In this document: one piece after another, positions 25,531 to 33,194 of the stretch
How positions within the stretch are numbered: the first letter of the stretch is position 1
Layout of the letters: every line of letters begins with the position of its first letter
Notes under the pieces: generated by a model
Database searches by the model: none
What the model saw: the letters and a program-made list of their open reading frames with translations, nothing else
Told to the model about the DNA's origin: nothing
Translations under genes and position numbers: made by a program
Assembly: GCF_007829885.1 (NCBI RefSeq)
Contig: NZ_VIWW01000001.1
Span: forward strand, 3,472,001-3,536,000
Length of the DNA stretch: 64,000 bases
Direction: 5' to 3'
DNA from: Streptomyces brevispora
GTDB taxonomy: Bacteria; Actinomycetota; Actinomycetes; Streptomycetales; Streptomycetaceae

Positions 25531-25899
25531 ATGTCCACCATTCAGCCAGTGATCGTGACCACCGACCTTGACGTTCTGATCGGCTTCTATACGAAATTGT
25601 TCGGCGCTGAGGAGATCTTCCGGGTACCGGCGAAGGGCCCGGTCTTCTACCTCGGCTTGCGCATCGGCGACACCGACCTCGGGCTGGTGGCCAAGAAGGA
25701 CCCGGGGACCGGGGATGCGTCGCGGATCCTGCTCAGCATCGCTGTCGACGACGTCGACGAGACGCTCGGCCGGGTGGAGGCCCTGGGCGGGTCGGTCGGC
25801 GGCGACCCCAAGGACATGCCGTGGGGACAGCGCGTCGCCCACATCCAGGACCCCGACGGCAACGCGGTGAACCTCACTCAGCCGGTCCCGGCCGGGTGA
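25531..25899 (+). CDS. VOC-family (glyoxalase/dioxygenase fold) protein
   Basis: 122 residues in the two beta-alpha-beta-beta-beta modules of the vicinal-oxygen-chelate fold: VIVTTDLDVLIGFYTKLFG at the start and WGQRVAHIQDPDGNAVNLTQ at the end, which is the common metal-binding C-terminal strand. The reaction cannot be named; relatives include glyoxalases, antibiotic-binding proteins and dioxygenases. ATG 25531 follows AGGAG by 5 nt; an in-frame ATG at 25501 is less well placed. Confidence 0.8.
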   Translation: MSTIQPVIVTTDLDVLIGFYTKLFGAEEIFRVPAKGPVFYLGLRIGDTDLGLVAKKDPGTGDASRILLSIAVDDVDETLGRVEALGGSVGGDPKDMPWGQRVAHIQDPDGNAVNLTQPVPAG

Positions 25900-26237
25900 C
25901 GCTGTTCCGGGGGCAAGCGCTGATCGTGGGCTACCCGCGGTAGAGATCGATGGTCGGTAGCGGCCTCGATGTCGTCAGGACGAGCAGCGCGCGAGACAGG
26001 TGGGTGGCGCGGGCGGGGCCAGTACGGGGCCCTGGCCGCCGCACGCGTCCCCGTCGAACGCGGCGCTGCCCACCTGAAGAACCGGCGCGCGGCCGGGCCG
26101 GGCGGCCGAGGTCCACACCGGACGGTCCCGAGGCGCCCTGGTTCCTCTTACGGTTCCGGGCCAGGGGCGTTGCAGGTGGCCCGGACCGACGGGGGAGGGG
26201 CGGTCCCGGATCGCGGGCGCCCCCGGAGGCGCGTCCC
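25900..26237. other. Intergenic region without a recognisable gene
   Basis: 338 bp between the VOC gene and the DinB terminator. The open frames here lack ribosome sites and family features. I see nothing beyond GC-rich inverted segments. Confidence 0.5.
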
Positions 26238-26279
26238 GGACCGGGGTTGCCCCCAGGAGAGGCGGGGGCAACCCGGTCC
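26238..26279 (-). terminator. Terminator of the DinB gene
   Basis: Stem of 16-17 bp (GGACCGGGGTTGCCCCC against its complement with one bulged C), ending 4 bp beyond the stop. Confidence 0.75.
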
Positions 26280-26283
26280 CTCC

Positions 26284-26853
26284 CTACTGGCCCACGCGTC
26301 CGTCGACGCACTCGCGCAGCAGGTCGGCGTGGCCGCAGTGACGGGCGTACTCCTCGATCCGGTGCACCATCAACTCCCGTACCGCGATGCCGTCCTTGCC
26401 CAGGCGTGTACCCAGGTCCGGGTGGGCGGCCAGTGCCGCGTCCGTCGCGGCCTGCTCGCGGGCCAGGTCGGCGTACGCGGACTCGACCACGGTCCGGTCG
26501 GCGACGGCGCCGGCGAAGTCCGCGTCGCGCTTGCCGTACAGCTTCGGCAGCGGTTCGCCGTCGCTGATCCAGTTGCGCCAGTCCCGTTCCACCTCGGCGA
26601 GGTGCCGGACGAGGCCGAGCAGCGACATCGTCGACGGCGGAACCGGCCGACGGGCCAGCTGTTCCGCGTCCAGGCCCTCGCACTTCATCCGCAGGGTCAG
26701 GCGGTAGTCCTTCATGAAGTCCTGGAGCGTGGGGAGTTCGCCGTCCGGGCTGGTTCCCTCGCTGTTGCGGGGGTCGTCGTCGGGGTCGGCCCACATGTCG
26801 GGGTAGACGGTCGCCTGGCTCCAACGTGCGGGTTGGTCGCTCATGCGTGCCAT
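26284..26853 (-). CDS. DinB-family (DUF664) protein, putative thiol-dependent enzyme
   Basis: About 189 residues (186 from the ATG at 26844). The four-helix DinB fold shows LQDFMKDYRLTLRMKCEGLD, PSTMSLLGLVRHLAEVERDWRNW with the conserved metal-binding His of RHLAEVE, and IAVRELMVHRIEEYARHCGHADLLRE at the C-terminus with two further His ligands. Actinobacterial members are often mycothiol-dependent S-transferases. The three-His metal site is complete, so an active enzyme is likely; the substrate is unknown. Two ATGs nine bases apart are possible, and neither has a clear ribosome site. Confidence 0.82.
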   Translation of the reverse strand: MARMSDQPARWSQATVYPDMWADPDDDPRNSEGTSPDGELPTLQDFMKDYRLTLRMKCEGLDAEQLARRPVPPSTMSLLGLVRHLAEVERDWRNWISDGEPLPKLYGKRDADFAGAVADRTVVESAYADLAREQAATDAALAAHPDLGTRLGKDGIAVRELMVHRIEEYARHCGHADLLRECVDGRVGQ

Positions 26854-26942
26854 GGTGGTCGGTGAGGGCCCGCGCTCGCCAGTGATTTGCGGCCGGGGCG
26901 CGCGGAATTGGAGGTTCGGCCGACGAGGACCGCGTGCTTCGG

Positions 26943-28364
26943 TCAGGGCACCAGCGGGGTGTATTCCACCTGTTTCAGGCGGTAGTAGCGGGCCACGCAC
27001 GTCGTTGTCCAGCTTCTTCGCCCGTTGTTGAACGGTTCCGTCATCTTGGCGATGGGCAACGGCGCGTACGGCAGGACCCGCGCCCCCTGTGCCACCCGGG
27101 CGCGCAGCCAGGCGTCCTGGCGGTCCCAGTTGTGCGCCCGCGTCCGCATCTGGTCGCCCAGCTCGACGAGCGGGGGCGCGAGCCCGACGCACACGGCGGC
27201 GCACACCGTCGCGGCGGCCAGCCGCAGTGCGCCGGCGTGCGTCCGGTGCAGCCGGACTCCCTGGAGCGCCTGCCCCAGCAGCGTGCCGAGACCGGTGAGC
27301 AGGACGACGTACAGGAAGAGGAAGTCGTTCCAGAGCCGGGTGGAGGTCGCCACCCCGGCGTGGAAGACGGGATACGCGAGGAGCGCGGCGAGACAGCCGG
27401 CCACCAGGAACGTGACCGCTCCGGCGCACACCAGCAGCACCGGGCGGCGTGGCGGCCCCGGCCTGGCGCCGCCGGGGCCGCGCATCACCAGGCCGAGCAG
27501 GACACCGGCCGCGATCGCCCCCAGGTAATGCCATGAGGAGAACGTGTCGATCATGATGTGCCCGAAGCTCCGGGCGGCCCCGGCCAGCGATTCCGGAGCG
27601 ATCAGCGAGGTGTCCTTCGCCGCACCCCGGCTCCTGCGGTGCCGAGACCCGGGTGACGTCACCAGGATCAGCGCCCCGGCCACCGTCGCGGCCATACCCA
27701 CCGCGAACCCGACCCGCAGCCGGCGGCGCCGCTGTTCGCCCGCCGTCCAGAAGGTCATGACCAGTGCGGCGAACAGCACCACCAGCACGACGATCGTGGT
27801 CTGCTCCGACAGCGTCCCGACGCAGAGGCCGATGATCACGCCGATGCCCAGCGCTACCGCCGTCCCCCGGCGCGAACGCGCGAGCAGGAACGGAATCACC
27901 GCCGCGCAGGCGAGCACCGGGGGCAGTGTGTGCGAGACGGACGCGGCGGGCCAGTAGAACGTCTTGTACGTGTTGGGTGACCCCAGCAGGAACACCACCG
28001 CCACCATGGACGCCACACACAGCGGGATCCCGCGCGGCACCGTCATGACCGCCCTGCGCAGGGCCAGCGCGAGCACCGCCCACAGGACCCCCAGCACGAA
28101 CACGGCGCTGAGCGGGGCGAACCACTGCTGCCCCGACACACCGGACCTGCCGTAGAGCCAGACCAGCACGCCGTTCATGACGCGCCCGTTGTCGTCGATG
28201 TAGAACTTCCTGACCATCCCGGAGAATCCGTGATCCCGGATGACCGGCAGGAAGCACCACTCGTCGCCGCTCGGGCGCACCCAGCGGGCGAAGTACGCGG
28301 CGACCGCGAGGAGCCCCAACGGGAACAGGCAGAGGACGTACGCCCATGGCACGGCCCGTGGCAC
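26943..28364 (-). CDS. Polytopic membrane protein (DUF6056/glycosyltransferase-like)
   Basis: 473 residues with about ten membrane helices, for example YVLCLFPLGLLAVAAYFARW, LCVASMVAVVFLLG and FLFLYVVLLTGLGTLLG. Between helices 1 and 2 lies SGDEWCFLPVIRDHGFSGMV, an acidic extracytoplasmic loop like those of GT-C or GtrII-type membrane glycosyltransferases, and YWPAASVSHTLPPVLAC also recurs in that group. The C-terminal 70 residues are extracytoplasmic (AHNWDRQDAWLRARVAQG). I infer a role in modifying surface glycans, without direct evidence. GTG 28364 was chosen because AGGAGG lies 9 nt upstream; longer frames lead into the divergent promoter. Confidence 0.65.
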   Translation of the reverse strand: MPRAVPWAYVLCLFPLGLLAVAAYFARWVRPSGDEWCFLPVIRDHGFSGMVRKFYIDDNGRVMNGVLVWLYGRSGVSGQQWFAPLSAVFVLGVLWAVLALALRRAVMTVPRGIPLCVASMVAVVFLLGSPNTYKTFYWPAASVSHTLPPVLACAAVIPFLLARSRRGTAVALGIGVIIGLCVGTLSEQTTIVVLVVLFAALVMTFWTAGEQRRRRLRVGFAVGMAATVAGALILVTSPGSRHRRSRGAAKDTSLIAPESLAGAARSFGHIMIDTFSSWHYLGAIAAGVLLGLVMRGPGGARPGPPRRPVLLVCAGAVTFLVAGCLAALLAYPVFHAGVATSTRLWNDFLFLYVVLLTGLGTLLGQALQGVRLHRTHAGALRLAAATVCAAVCVGLAPPLVELGDQMRTRAHNWDRQDAWLRARVAQGARVLPYAPLPIAKMTEPFNNGRRSWTTTCVARYYRLKQVEYTPLVP

Positions 28365-28722
28365 AGCCCATGGCCTCCTGCGCTCGGGACCGTTCGCGTA
28401 CGCCGACCGCTCTCCTTCTCCCACTGCGGAACCCGCCCTCGATCCTCGATCGGCCACCGGCGATCCGGATCGGCTCCGGGCCGATGCGTCACATCCTGGC
28501 GGCTGCCAATTTCCTTCTTGTCCGCAGTACCTCACCCGTTCGGCGGCCGGGTTTCCGCACACGCGAACTCCGCTTCGAAGCAACGCGAACGGTCTACTCC
28601 GATGCGTTCTTCGGGTGGGAGTCGGTGGCGGCCCGGCCCGGCTGTCCGGTGGGAAGGGCGGACCGCGCCGAGCATCGGACGAATCGGGGTACGACGGCGG
28701 CGAGCGAGGCGGTGAGACCGGG
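28365..28722. other. Divergent promoter region
   Basis: 358 bp between two divergent genes. No conserved operator or gene was recognised; the region is less GC-rich around 28490-28620, as expected for promoters. Confidence 0.5.
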
Positions 28723-30213
28723 ATGCGAGTGGTGCGTGCGGGTCGGAAGAAGGGTGCGGGCGAGGGCAGATGGAAGCTGTTGCTCTGGGGCACGACCTGT
28801 CTGACGGTGAGTGTTGTTCTTCTCTTCCTGGTTCTCGGCCGGCCCGCCGGAATGTCCGAGAACCGTGCCGTCGCGCTCCTCGACGGACCCGGCGCATCCG
28901 GCGGGAAGAGCGGCGCCCAAGTCTGTGGGCGCACGATGGTGGGCGTGGCACACGAGGACGACGACCTGTTGTTCGTCAATCCGGAGATGCAGCGGGCGAT
29001 GGGTCCGCAATGTGCGTTCAGCACCGTCTACCTGACCGCCGGGGACGCCGGCCGGTCCTACGCCGGGGGCGACTACGTACAGGAGAGGGAGGAAGGCGTC
29101 CGAGCGGCCTACGCGGAGATGGCGGGCGTCCCGGACCGCTGGACACGGCATGACGTCCACGTGGGGAACCGCACCATCGCCTCGTACACCTTGAACGGCA
29201 AGACCGGTGTGCGGCTTTCCTTCCTCAGACTTCCTGATGGCAACCCCGTCGGCAGCGGATATCCGAGGCACGCCCACCAGAGCCTGCTGAAACTCTTCCG
29301 TGGCGAGATCAGGGACATTCGGCCGGTGGACGGGGCGCAGAGCTACACGGAGCGGCAGCTCATCGATTCCCTCACCGCGCTCGCCCGGCAGGACGGCATC
29401 AGGCGCGTGCTGACCCTGGACTACGACAACACGTCCTTCGGGCACACGTACACGCCGGGGGCCGATCACAGCGACCACGGAGTGGCCGCCAGGTACTTCC
29501 GGCGCGTCGCGTTCGGCCTCCCGGACAGCCCCCGGATCGGGGTGACGGGATATCTCGGATACGACATGTCCCGCCTCCCCGAAAACCTGGGCCCGATCCT
29601 GGCCCGTCAGAAGGACGCGATCTTCCAGTCCTATCGGCGCGGCGCGGGGTGCGAGTCCAAGGCGTGCCCGCCCGGCCACTACATGGGCGGGAAGTACCTG
29701 GAGTGGGCGCGCCGGGAGTACTCCCTGAAGCCGCCGACGTCCGGGCCGGGAGAGATCGTGTCGGCGATCGGCCGCGCGAACGGAGCGGGACGGCACGAGC
29801 TCTGCCTCGGTTCGGTGGGTGACGCGAAAGGCTCACCCGAGGCCATGGAAGTAGGCACATCCGACTGCATTGGCAGGGCCGACCAGTCGTGGCGCATCAA
29901 CGCCGGAACCATCGAGTCGAAGGGCGCGCGACTGTGCCTCACCGCGGACTCCCGGCGGGTCACCCTGCTGACGTGTGACGGCCGTCCGCACCAGGAATGG
30001 CGCCAGGGCAAGGACGGCAGAATCCAGTCCGCAGTAATGCAGTCGGGCGGAGGCCGCCCGAGCGGAGGCCAGTCGGGCGGAGACGAACCAGGTGGAAGCT
30101 GTCTGTTCCAGGACGACTTGGCGGTCCGGCACCCGAGGCTGCTCCTGAGGCCGTGCTCTCCGCTCCGGCCGGAGCTGAGCTGGTACGGAGGAAGCGCGCT
30201 GCCTGCCGCGTAG
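28723..30213 (+). CDS. Secreted or membrane-anchored PIG-L deacetylase with C-terminal ricin-type lectin domain
   Basis: 496 residues. An N-terminal basic segment and hydrophobic helix (LLLWGTTCLTVSVVLLFLVL, about 19-38) act as signal or anchor. The PIG-L/LmbE domain follows: VGVAHEDDDLLFVNPEMQRA replaces the usual AHPDDE motif but keeps the acidic pair; DHSDHGVAARYF supplies the later metal His. After about residue 350 come ELCLGSVGD, DQSWRI and GARLCLTADSRRVTLLTC, ricin-type beta-trefoil repeats with QxW motifs. It probably deacetylates an N-acetylated glycan outside the cell. The His-Pro to His-Glu change in the metal motif is unusual but occurs in secreted members as far as I recall. The start at ATG 28723 lacks a strong ribosome site. 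Confidence 0.75.
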   Translation: MRVVRAGRKKGAGEGRWKLLLWGTTCLTVSVVLLFLVLGRPAGMSENRAVALLDGPGASGGKSGAQVCGRTMVGVAHEDDDLLFVNPEMQRAMGPQCAFSTVYLTAGDAGRSYAGGDYVQEREEGVRAAYAEMAGVPDRWTRHDVHVGNRTIASYTLNGKTGVRLSFLRLPDGNPVGSGYPRHAHQSLLKLFRGEIRDIRPVDGAQSYTERQLIDSLTALARQDGIRRVLTLDYDNTSFGHTYTPGADHSDHGVAARYFRRVAFGLPDSPRIGVTGYLGYDMSRLPENLGPILARQKDAIFQSYRRGAGCESKACPPGHYMGGKYLEWARREYSLKPPTSGPGEIVSAIGRANGAGRHELCLGSVGDAKGSPEAMEVGTSDCIGRADQSWRINAGTIESKGARLCLTADSRRVTLLTCDGRPHQEWRQGKDGRIQSAVMQSGGGRPSGGQSGGDEPGGSCLFQDDLAVRHPRLLLRPCSPLRPELSWYGGSALPAA

Positions 30214-30428
30214 CGCGGGACGCGGGTGCGGCCCTTGCCGCGTGGGCGGGCCGCCACGGTTGCACGGCGTACGCGAAAGCGGTGAATGCGCCGGTCTGCT
30301 GCGAGTGCGCCCCGGTTGACGGTGTGGCGTTGGCGGGGCCGGATCTCGGTTGGTTGCGATCTTGGAGGCGACGCGGGCCACGCGGCCCGTGCTCGCAATT
30401 CCCCCCTCACACCTCTACGAGGAGTCCC

Positions 30429-30896
30429 GTGCGTATCCGCTCGATCCTTTCGCCGGTCGCGTCCGCCGTCGCCGTTGTCGCGCTCGCCACCCCCTCCCAG
30501 GCCGTCGACAACGGTCTCTACCGCATCCACAGCGCCCAGGACGGCAAGTGTCTGAAGAACAGCGAGGGCTACATCGGTGGAGAGCTCGGTGACTGCGGAC
30601 CCAACGCCGGATGGCGTCTCGTCAACCTGTCGAACGGCACGGTGCAGATCCGCGAGGCGAACGACGAGAACCGCTGCCTCGCACTCTCGCCGTTGAAGAT
30701 CTTCCCTCCGAACGTGTTCGACGACCGGTGCGGCAACTCCCCGGACCAGTGGGTGATCGATGGTCCCTCCGACAGCCGCCTTGTTGTCCTGAGGCTGGGG
30801 GACGCCCCGTACATGGGCACGCTCACCCCGAACGGTGACCGGGCCGTGCTGGCCGGGCAGGGCCGTCCCGAGTGGTTCCTGGAGCGGCTCGGCTAG
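30429..30896 (+). CDS. Small secreted lectin-like (beta-trefoil) protein
   Basis: 155 residues: signal peptide (IRSILSPVASAVAVVALATPSQA) and a mature domain of about 130 residues that looks like one ricin-type beta-trefoil: GLYRIHSAQDGKCLKNSEGY, ENRCLALSPL and CGNSPDQWVIDG, with paired Cys. GTG 30429 has GAGGAG 5 nt upstream. It follows the PIG-L/lectin protein after 215 bp and resembles that protein's C-terminal domain, so the two may act on the same glycan. A protease-inhibitor role is the other possibility for this fold. Confidence 0.7.
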   Translation: MRIRSILSPVASAVAVVALATPSQAVDNGLYRIHSAQDGKCLKNSEGYIGGELGDCGPNAGWRLVNLSNGTVQIREANDENRCLALSPLKIFPPNVFDDRCGNSPDQWVIDGPSDSRLVVLRLGDAPYMGTLTPNGDRAVLAGQGRPEWFLERLG

Positions 30897-31033
30897 GGGC
30901 TGTCCGGTGCACGCGTCGGGCCCGGTGCTTGAGCCCCGGGCCCGACACAAGTCCTGATGAAATGATCCGACCACGGAACCCCCCGAGCGCATCGTGTCCC
31001 GATGCCTCGGGCCCGACACACTAGGGAGCACTC

Positions 31034-31423
31034 ATGCGGATCCACCTGGCCAGCGTCTTCGTCGACGACCAGGAGAAGGCCCTGCGCTTCTATACGGACG
31101 TGCTGGGCTTCGTGAAGAAGAACGATGTCCCGGTCGGTGCGGACCGGTGGCTGACCGTGGTCTCGCCGGAGGACCCCGACGGGACCGAACTGCTGCTGGA
31201 ACCCGACGGCCACCCCGCGGCGAAGCCGTACAAGACGGCGCTGGTCAAGGACAGCATCCCGGCCACCTCCTTCGCCGTGGACGACGTGCAGGCGGAGTTC
31301 GACCGGCTGCGCGGGCTCGGGGTGCGCTTCACGCAGGAGCCGATGGAGATGGGCCCGGTCACCACTGCGGTTCTGGACGACACCTGCGGCAACCTGATCC
31401 AGCTCACGCACATGCGCGCTTGA
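31034..31423 (+). CDS. VOC-family protein (glyoxalase-like)
   Basis: 129 residues of the VOC fold: IHLASVFVDDQEKALRFYTD, a central TELLLEPDGHP and the C-terminal TTAVLDDTCGNLIQLTHMR. It resembles the PhnB/glyoxalase-like group common in actinobacteria. No substrate can be assigned. ATG 31034 follows GGGAGC. The last 20 bp overlap the end of the convergent DUF397 gene, so the two transcripts must be antisense at their ends. Confidence 0.85.
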   Translation: MRIHLASVFVDDQEKALRFYTDVLGFVKKNDVPVGADRWLTVVSPEDPDGTELLLEPDGHPAAKPYKTALVKDSIPATSFAVDDVQAEFDRLRGLGVRFTQEPMEMGPVTTAVLDDTCGNLIQLTHMRA

Positions 31424-31730
31424 GATCGGTGACGAACGACTGCCAGGCGCCTGCACGGAACATCAGCGCCGGGCCGTCGCTCACCTTGGAGTCGCGGACG
31501 GGGACGACCTCGGGGACACCGTCGAGGACTTCCAGGCAGTCGCCGTCGCCGCCGCTGTGTGTGGACTTGCGCCAGCTGCCGACCTCCAGACAGTCACCGC
31601 CGCTCGCGCCGCTGTACGAGGACTTGCGCCAGGTCGCGACCTCCACGCAGTCACCGCCACTTCCTCCGCTGTATGAGGACTTGTGCCAGATCGCCGTGGT
31701 CAGGTCGTAGTCAGAATCGCTCAACTTCAT
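31404..31730 (-). CDS. DUF397 protein with three tandem W-K-S-S-Y-S-G repeats
   Basis: 108 residues. The DUF397 core motif occurs three times in a row: WHKSSYSGGSGGDCVEVA, WRKSSYSGASGGDCLEVG and WRKSTHSGGDGDCLEVLDG, then VPVRDSKVSDGPALMFRAGA and WQSFV, the normal single-copy ending. Most DUF397 proteins (about 60-80 residues) have one copy. DUF397 genes are partners of XRE/DUF5753 regulators such as those in WhiJ-type loci, and here the ATG lies within the last 20 bp of that regulator. The ATG at 31730 therefore suggests translational coupling to a frameshifted upstream gene. Confidence 0.88.
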   Translation of the reverse strand: MKLSDSDYDLTTAIWHKSSYSGGSGGDCVEVATWRKSSYSGASGGDCLEVGSWRKSTHSGGDGDCLEVLDGVPEVVPVRDSKVSDGPALMFRAGAWQSFVTDLKRACA

Positions 31731-32552
31731 GGTCGTATTCCTCCGCCGCCGACTCGATCAAGGCCAGGGACGCTGCCGGTGAGATTGCGCTGGCCACCAG
31801 TAGATCGTAGGTCAGCTCACACCGGCGGACCGTGGCCGGATCGTCCTGCAACTGTCCTGTACCCAGGCCCTGGACGTACGCGAGCGGCGGCGCGTCCGGG
31901 AACGCCATGAGCTTGAGGGACCCTTCCAGCGCCACATGCGCGCCTTCCGGGAACGGCAGCACCTGAGCGACGATCCGGTGCTGCCTGACCAGCTCCGCGA
32001 CATGGCGAAGTGCCGCCGCCATTGCCCCGGGGCCGCCCACCCTCCGACGTAACACGGCCTCGTCCAGCACCACCCACAACATGGGGACCGTTGGATCGGT
32101 CAGCAGCTGGGTGCGCTCCAACCGTGTCGTCACCAGCTCGTCGATCACTGACTCGGCAGCCGTCGGCTGGTACGCCCAGAACACCGCCCGCGCATACGCC
32201 TCCGTCTGCAACAGGCCCGGGATGAGCTGCGGCGCGTACTCCCGGATGGTCTCCGCGCGGGCCTCCGCCTCGGCGGCCCGCGCGAAGTGTTCCGGGTACT
32301 TCGACGCCTTCAGCGCCGCGCAGTTGCGTACGAAGAAGCCGTCCGCGCCAAGGATCTCGTCGACTTCTCCGCCTGGTCCATCTGCATGCGCCGCACCCCG
32401 GACTCCAGCTGTCCGATGAACGAGCCGCTGAGGAAGAGCGGGGCGCCCAGGTCCGACTGCGAGAGGCCGGCTTCTTCTCTCCGGTGGCGGAGTTCGGCAC
32501 CCAGAAGGGCGCGTGGCGAGGAGGAGGGATCGAGCTTTCTGGGACCCGGCAT
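31711..32552 (-). pseudogene. XRE/DUF5753 regulator (WhiJ-like) broken by a -1 frameshift
   Basis: From ATG 32552 (GGGAG 6 nt upstream) the frame gives an XRE helix-turn-helix: GAELRHRREEAGLSQSDLGA and GSFIGQLESGVRRMQMDQAE. Near 32363-32366 the homology changes frame to VDEILGADGFFVRNCAALKA, and the DUF5753 domain follows intact to 31711 (YAPQLIPGLLQTEAYARAVF, VLPFPEGAHVALEGSLKLMAF). Adding one G to give AAGGTCGAC restores a continuous protein of about 280 residues. I therefore read it as one gene with a single-base deletion. A sequencing error is the main alternative; no slippery heptamer is present. Its DUF397 partner overlaps the 3' end. Confidence 0.8.
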
Positions 32553-32619
32553 GACAACTCCCTGTGATGCACGTGCGGTTGTTGGAACTGCACCTCTTCC
32601 AGGCTAACGAGAGATTAGA

Positions 32620-32652
32620 CACGCTGGGTATGCATTGACGTTACTCAGCGTG
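32620..32652. promoter_or_regulatory. Inverted repeat between the XRE regulator and the small-protein pair
   Basis: CACGCTGGGTA, a 10-bp spacer and TTACTCAGCGTG: arms match at 10 of 11 positions. It sits in the 113-bp divergent promoter, so it could be the operator of the XRE protein. Confidence 0.5.
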
Positions 32653-32665
32653 GAAGGAATGGATC

Positions 32666-32908
32666 ATGACGACTACGGAGCGACGCAGGGTGGCGGCGGG
32701 CAGAGTGCGGGAGGCCGAGGAGGTGGTGGCGCGCTTGCGGGAAGGGTTCGCGGGGGTCGGGATCACGTTGCCGTCGCTGCGGGTCGACCCGGTCTCGTGC
32801 GCGGGAAGCGGGCCGGCCGTGCTGGTCGATCTGGGGCGCTGCAACCTCGACACGGTGCGGCGGCTGAGCAGTGTGCTCGACGGAAAGGCGACCGGTCATG
32901 GTGGTTGA
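32666..32908 (+). CDS. Small hypothetical protein of WhiJ-like loci
   Basis: 80 residues: a charged helix (VAAGRVREAEEVVARLREGF) followed by GITLPSLRVDP and LVDLGRCNLDTVRRLSSVL. Proteins of this size and pattern commonly lie beside XRE/DUF397 pairs in Streptomyces. Function unknown. A good ribosome site (GGAAGGA) precedes ATG 32666. The 3' end overlaps the next gene by 11 bp, so the two are coupled. Confidence 0.7.
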   Translation: MTTTERRRVAAGRVREAEEVVARLREGFAGVGITLPSLRVDPVSCAGSGPAVLVDLGRCNLDTVRRLSSVLDGKATGHGG

Positions 32909-33140
32909 AGGCGGTGAGCCGGAGGCGTGTACGCCGGAGCCGGGGACGTTCGCCGTGGATGTGCGGGACGGGCGCGTGGGCCGGGTGATGGGGCGCGTCG
33001 GGCCGTATGTGCAGCTGCGGCCGCCCGGCGGGGGCTCCGAGTGGGACTGCCCGCCCGAATCCGTCCGGCCGGCCCCGCCGGGGCTGGTGCTCCGGGCGCG
33101 GGTGACCGAGGTCAACCGGGAGGGACAACTGCCGCGGTGA
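32898..33140 (+). CDS. Small hypothetical protein, partner of the preceding gene
   Basis: 80 residues containing a compact beta-rich core: GTFAVDVRDGRVGRVMGRVG, YVQLRPPGGGSEWDCPPESV and a C-terminal LRARVTEVNR. The pattern recurs next to XRE/DUF397 regulators in other streptomycetes as I recall. No enzyme motif is seen. ATG 32898 lies within the last 11 bp of the preceding gene, supporting a two-gene operon divergent from the regulator. Confidence 0.65.
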   Translation: MVVEGGEPEACTPEPGTFAVDVRDGRVGRVMGRVGPYVQLRPPGGGSEWDCPPESVRPAPPGLVLRARVTEVNREGQLPR

Positions 33141-33194
33141 GGGTGCGACGGGGTGCCGGGCCGCGGCGGGAACGGGCGCGGATAGCCTGCACAC

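Noticed and set aside
32340..32390. Programmed ribosomal frameshift in the XRE/DUF5753 gene
   Set aside because: No slippery heptamer, stem-loop or internal ribosome-site-like sequence is seen; a one-base deletion or sequencing error is simpler.
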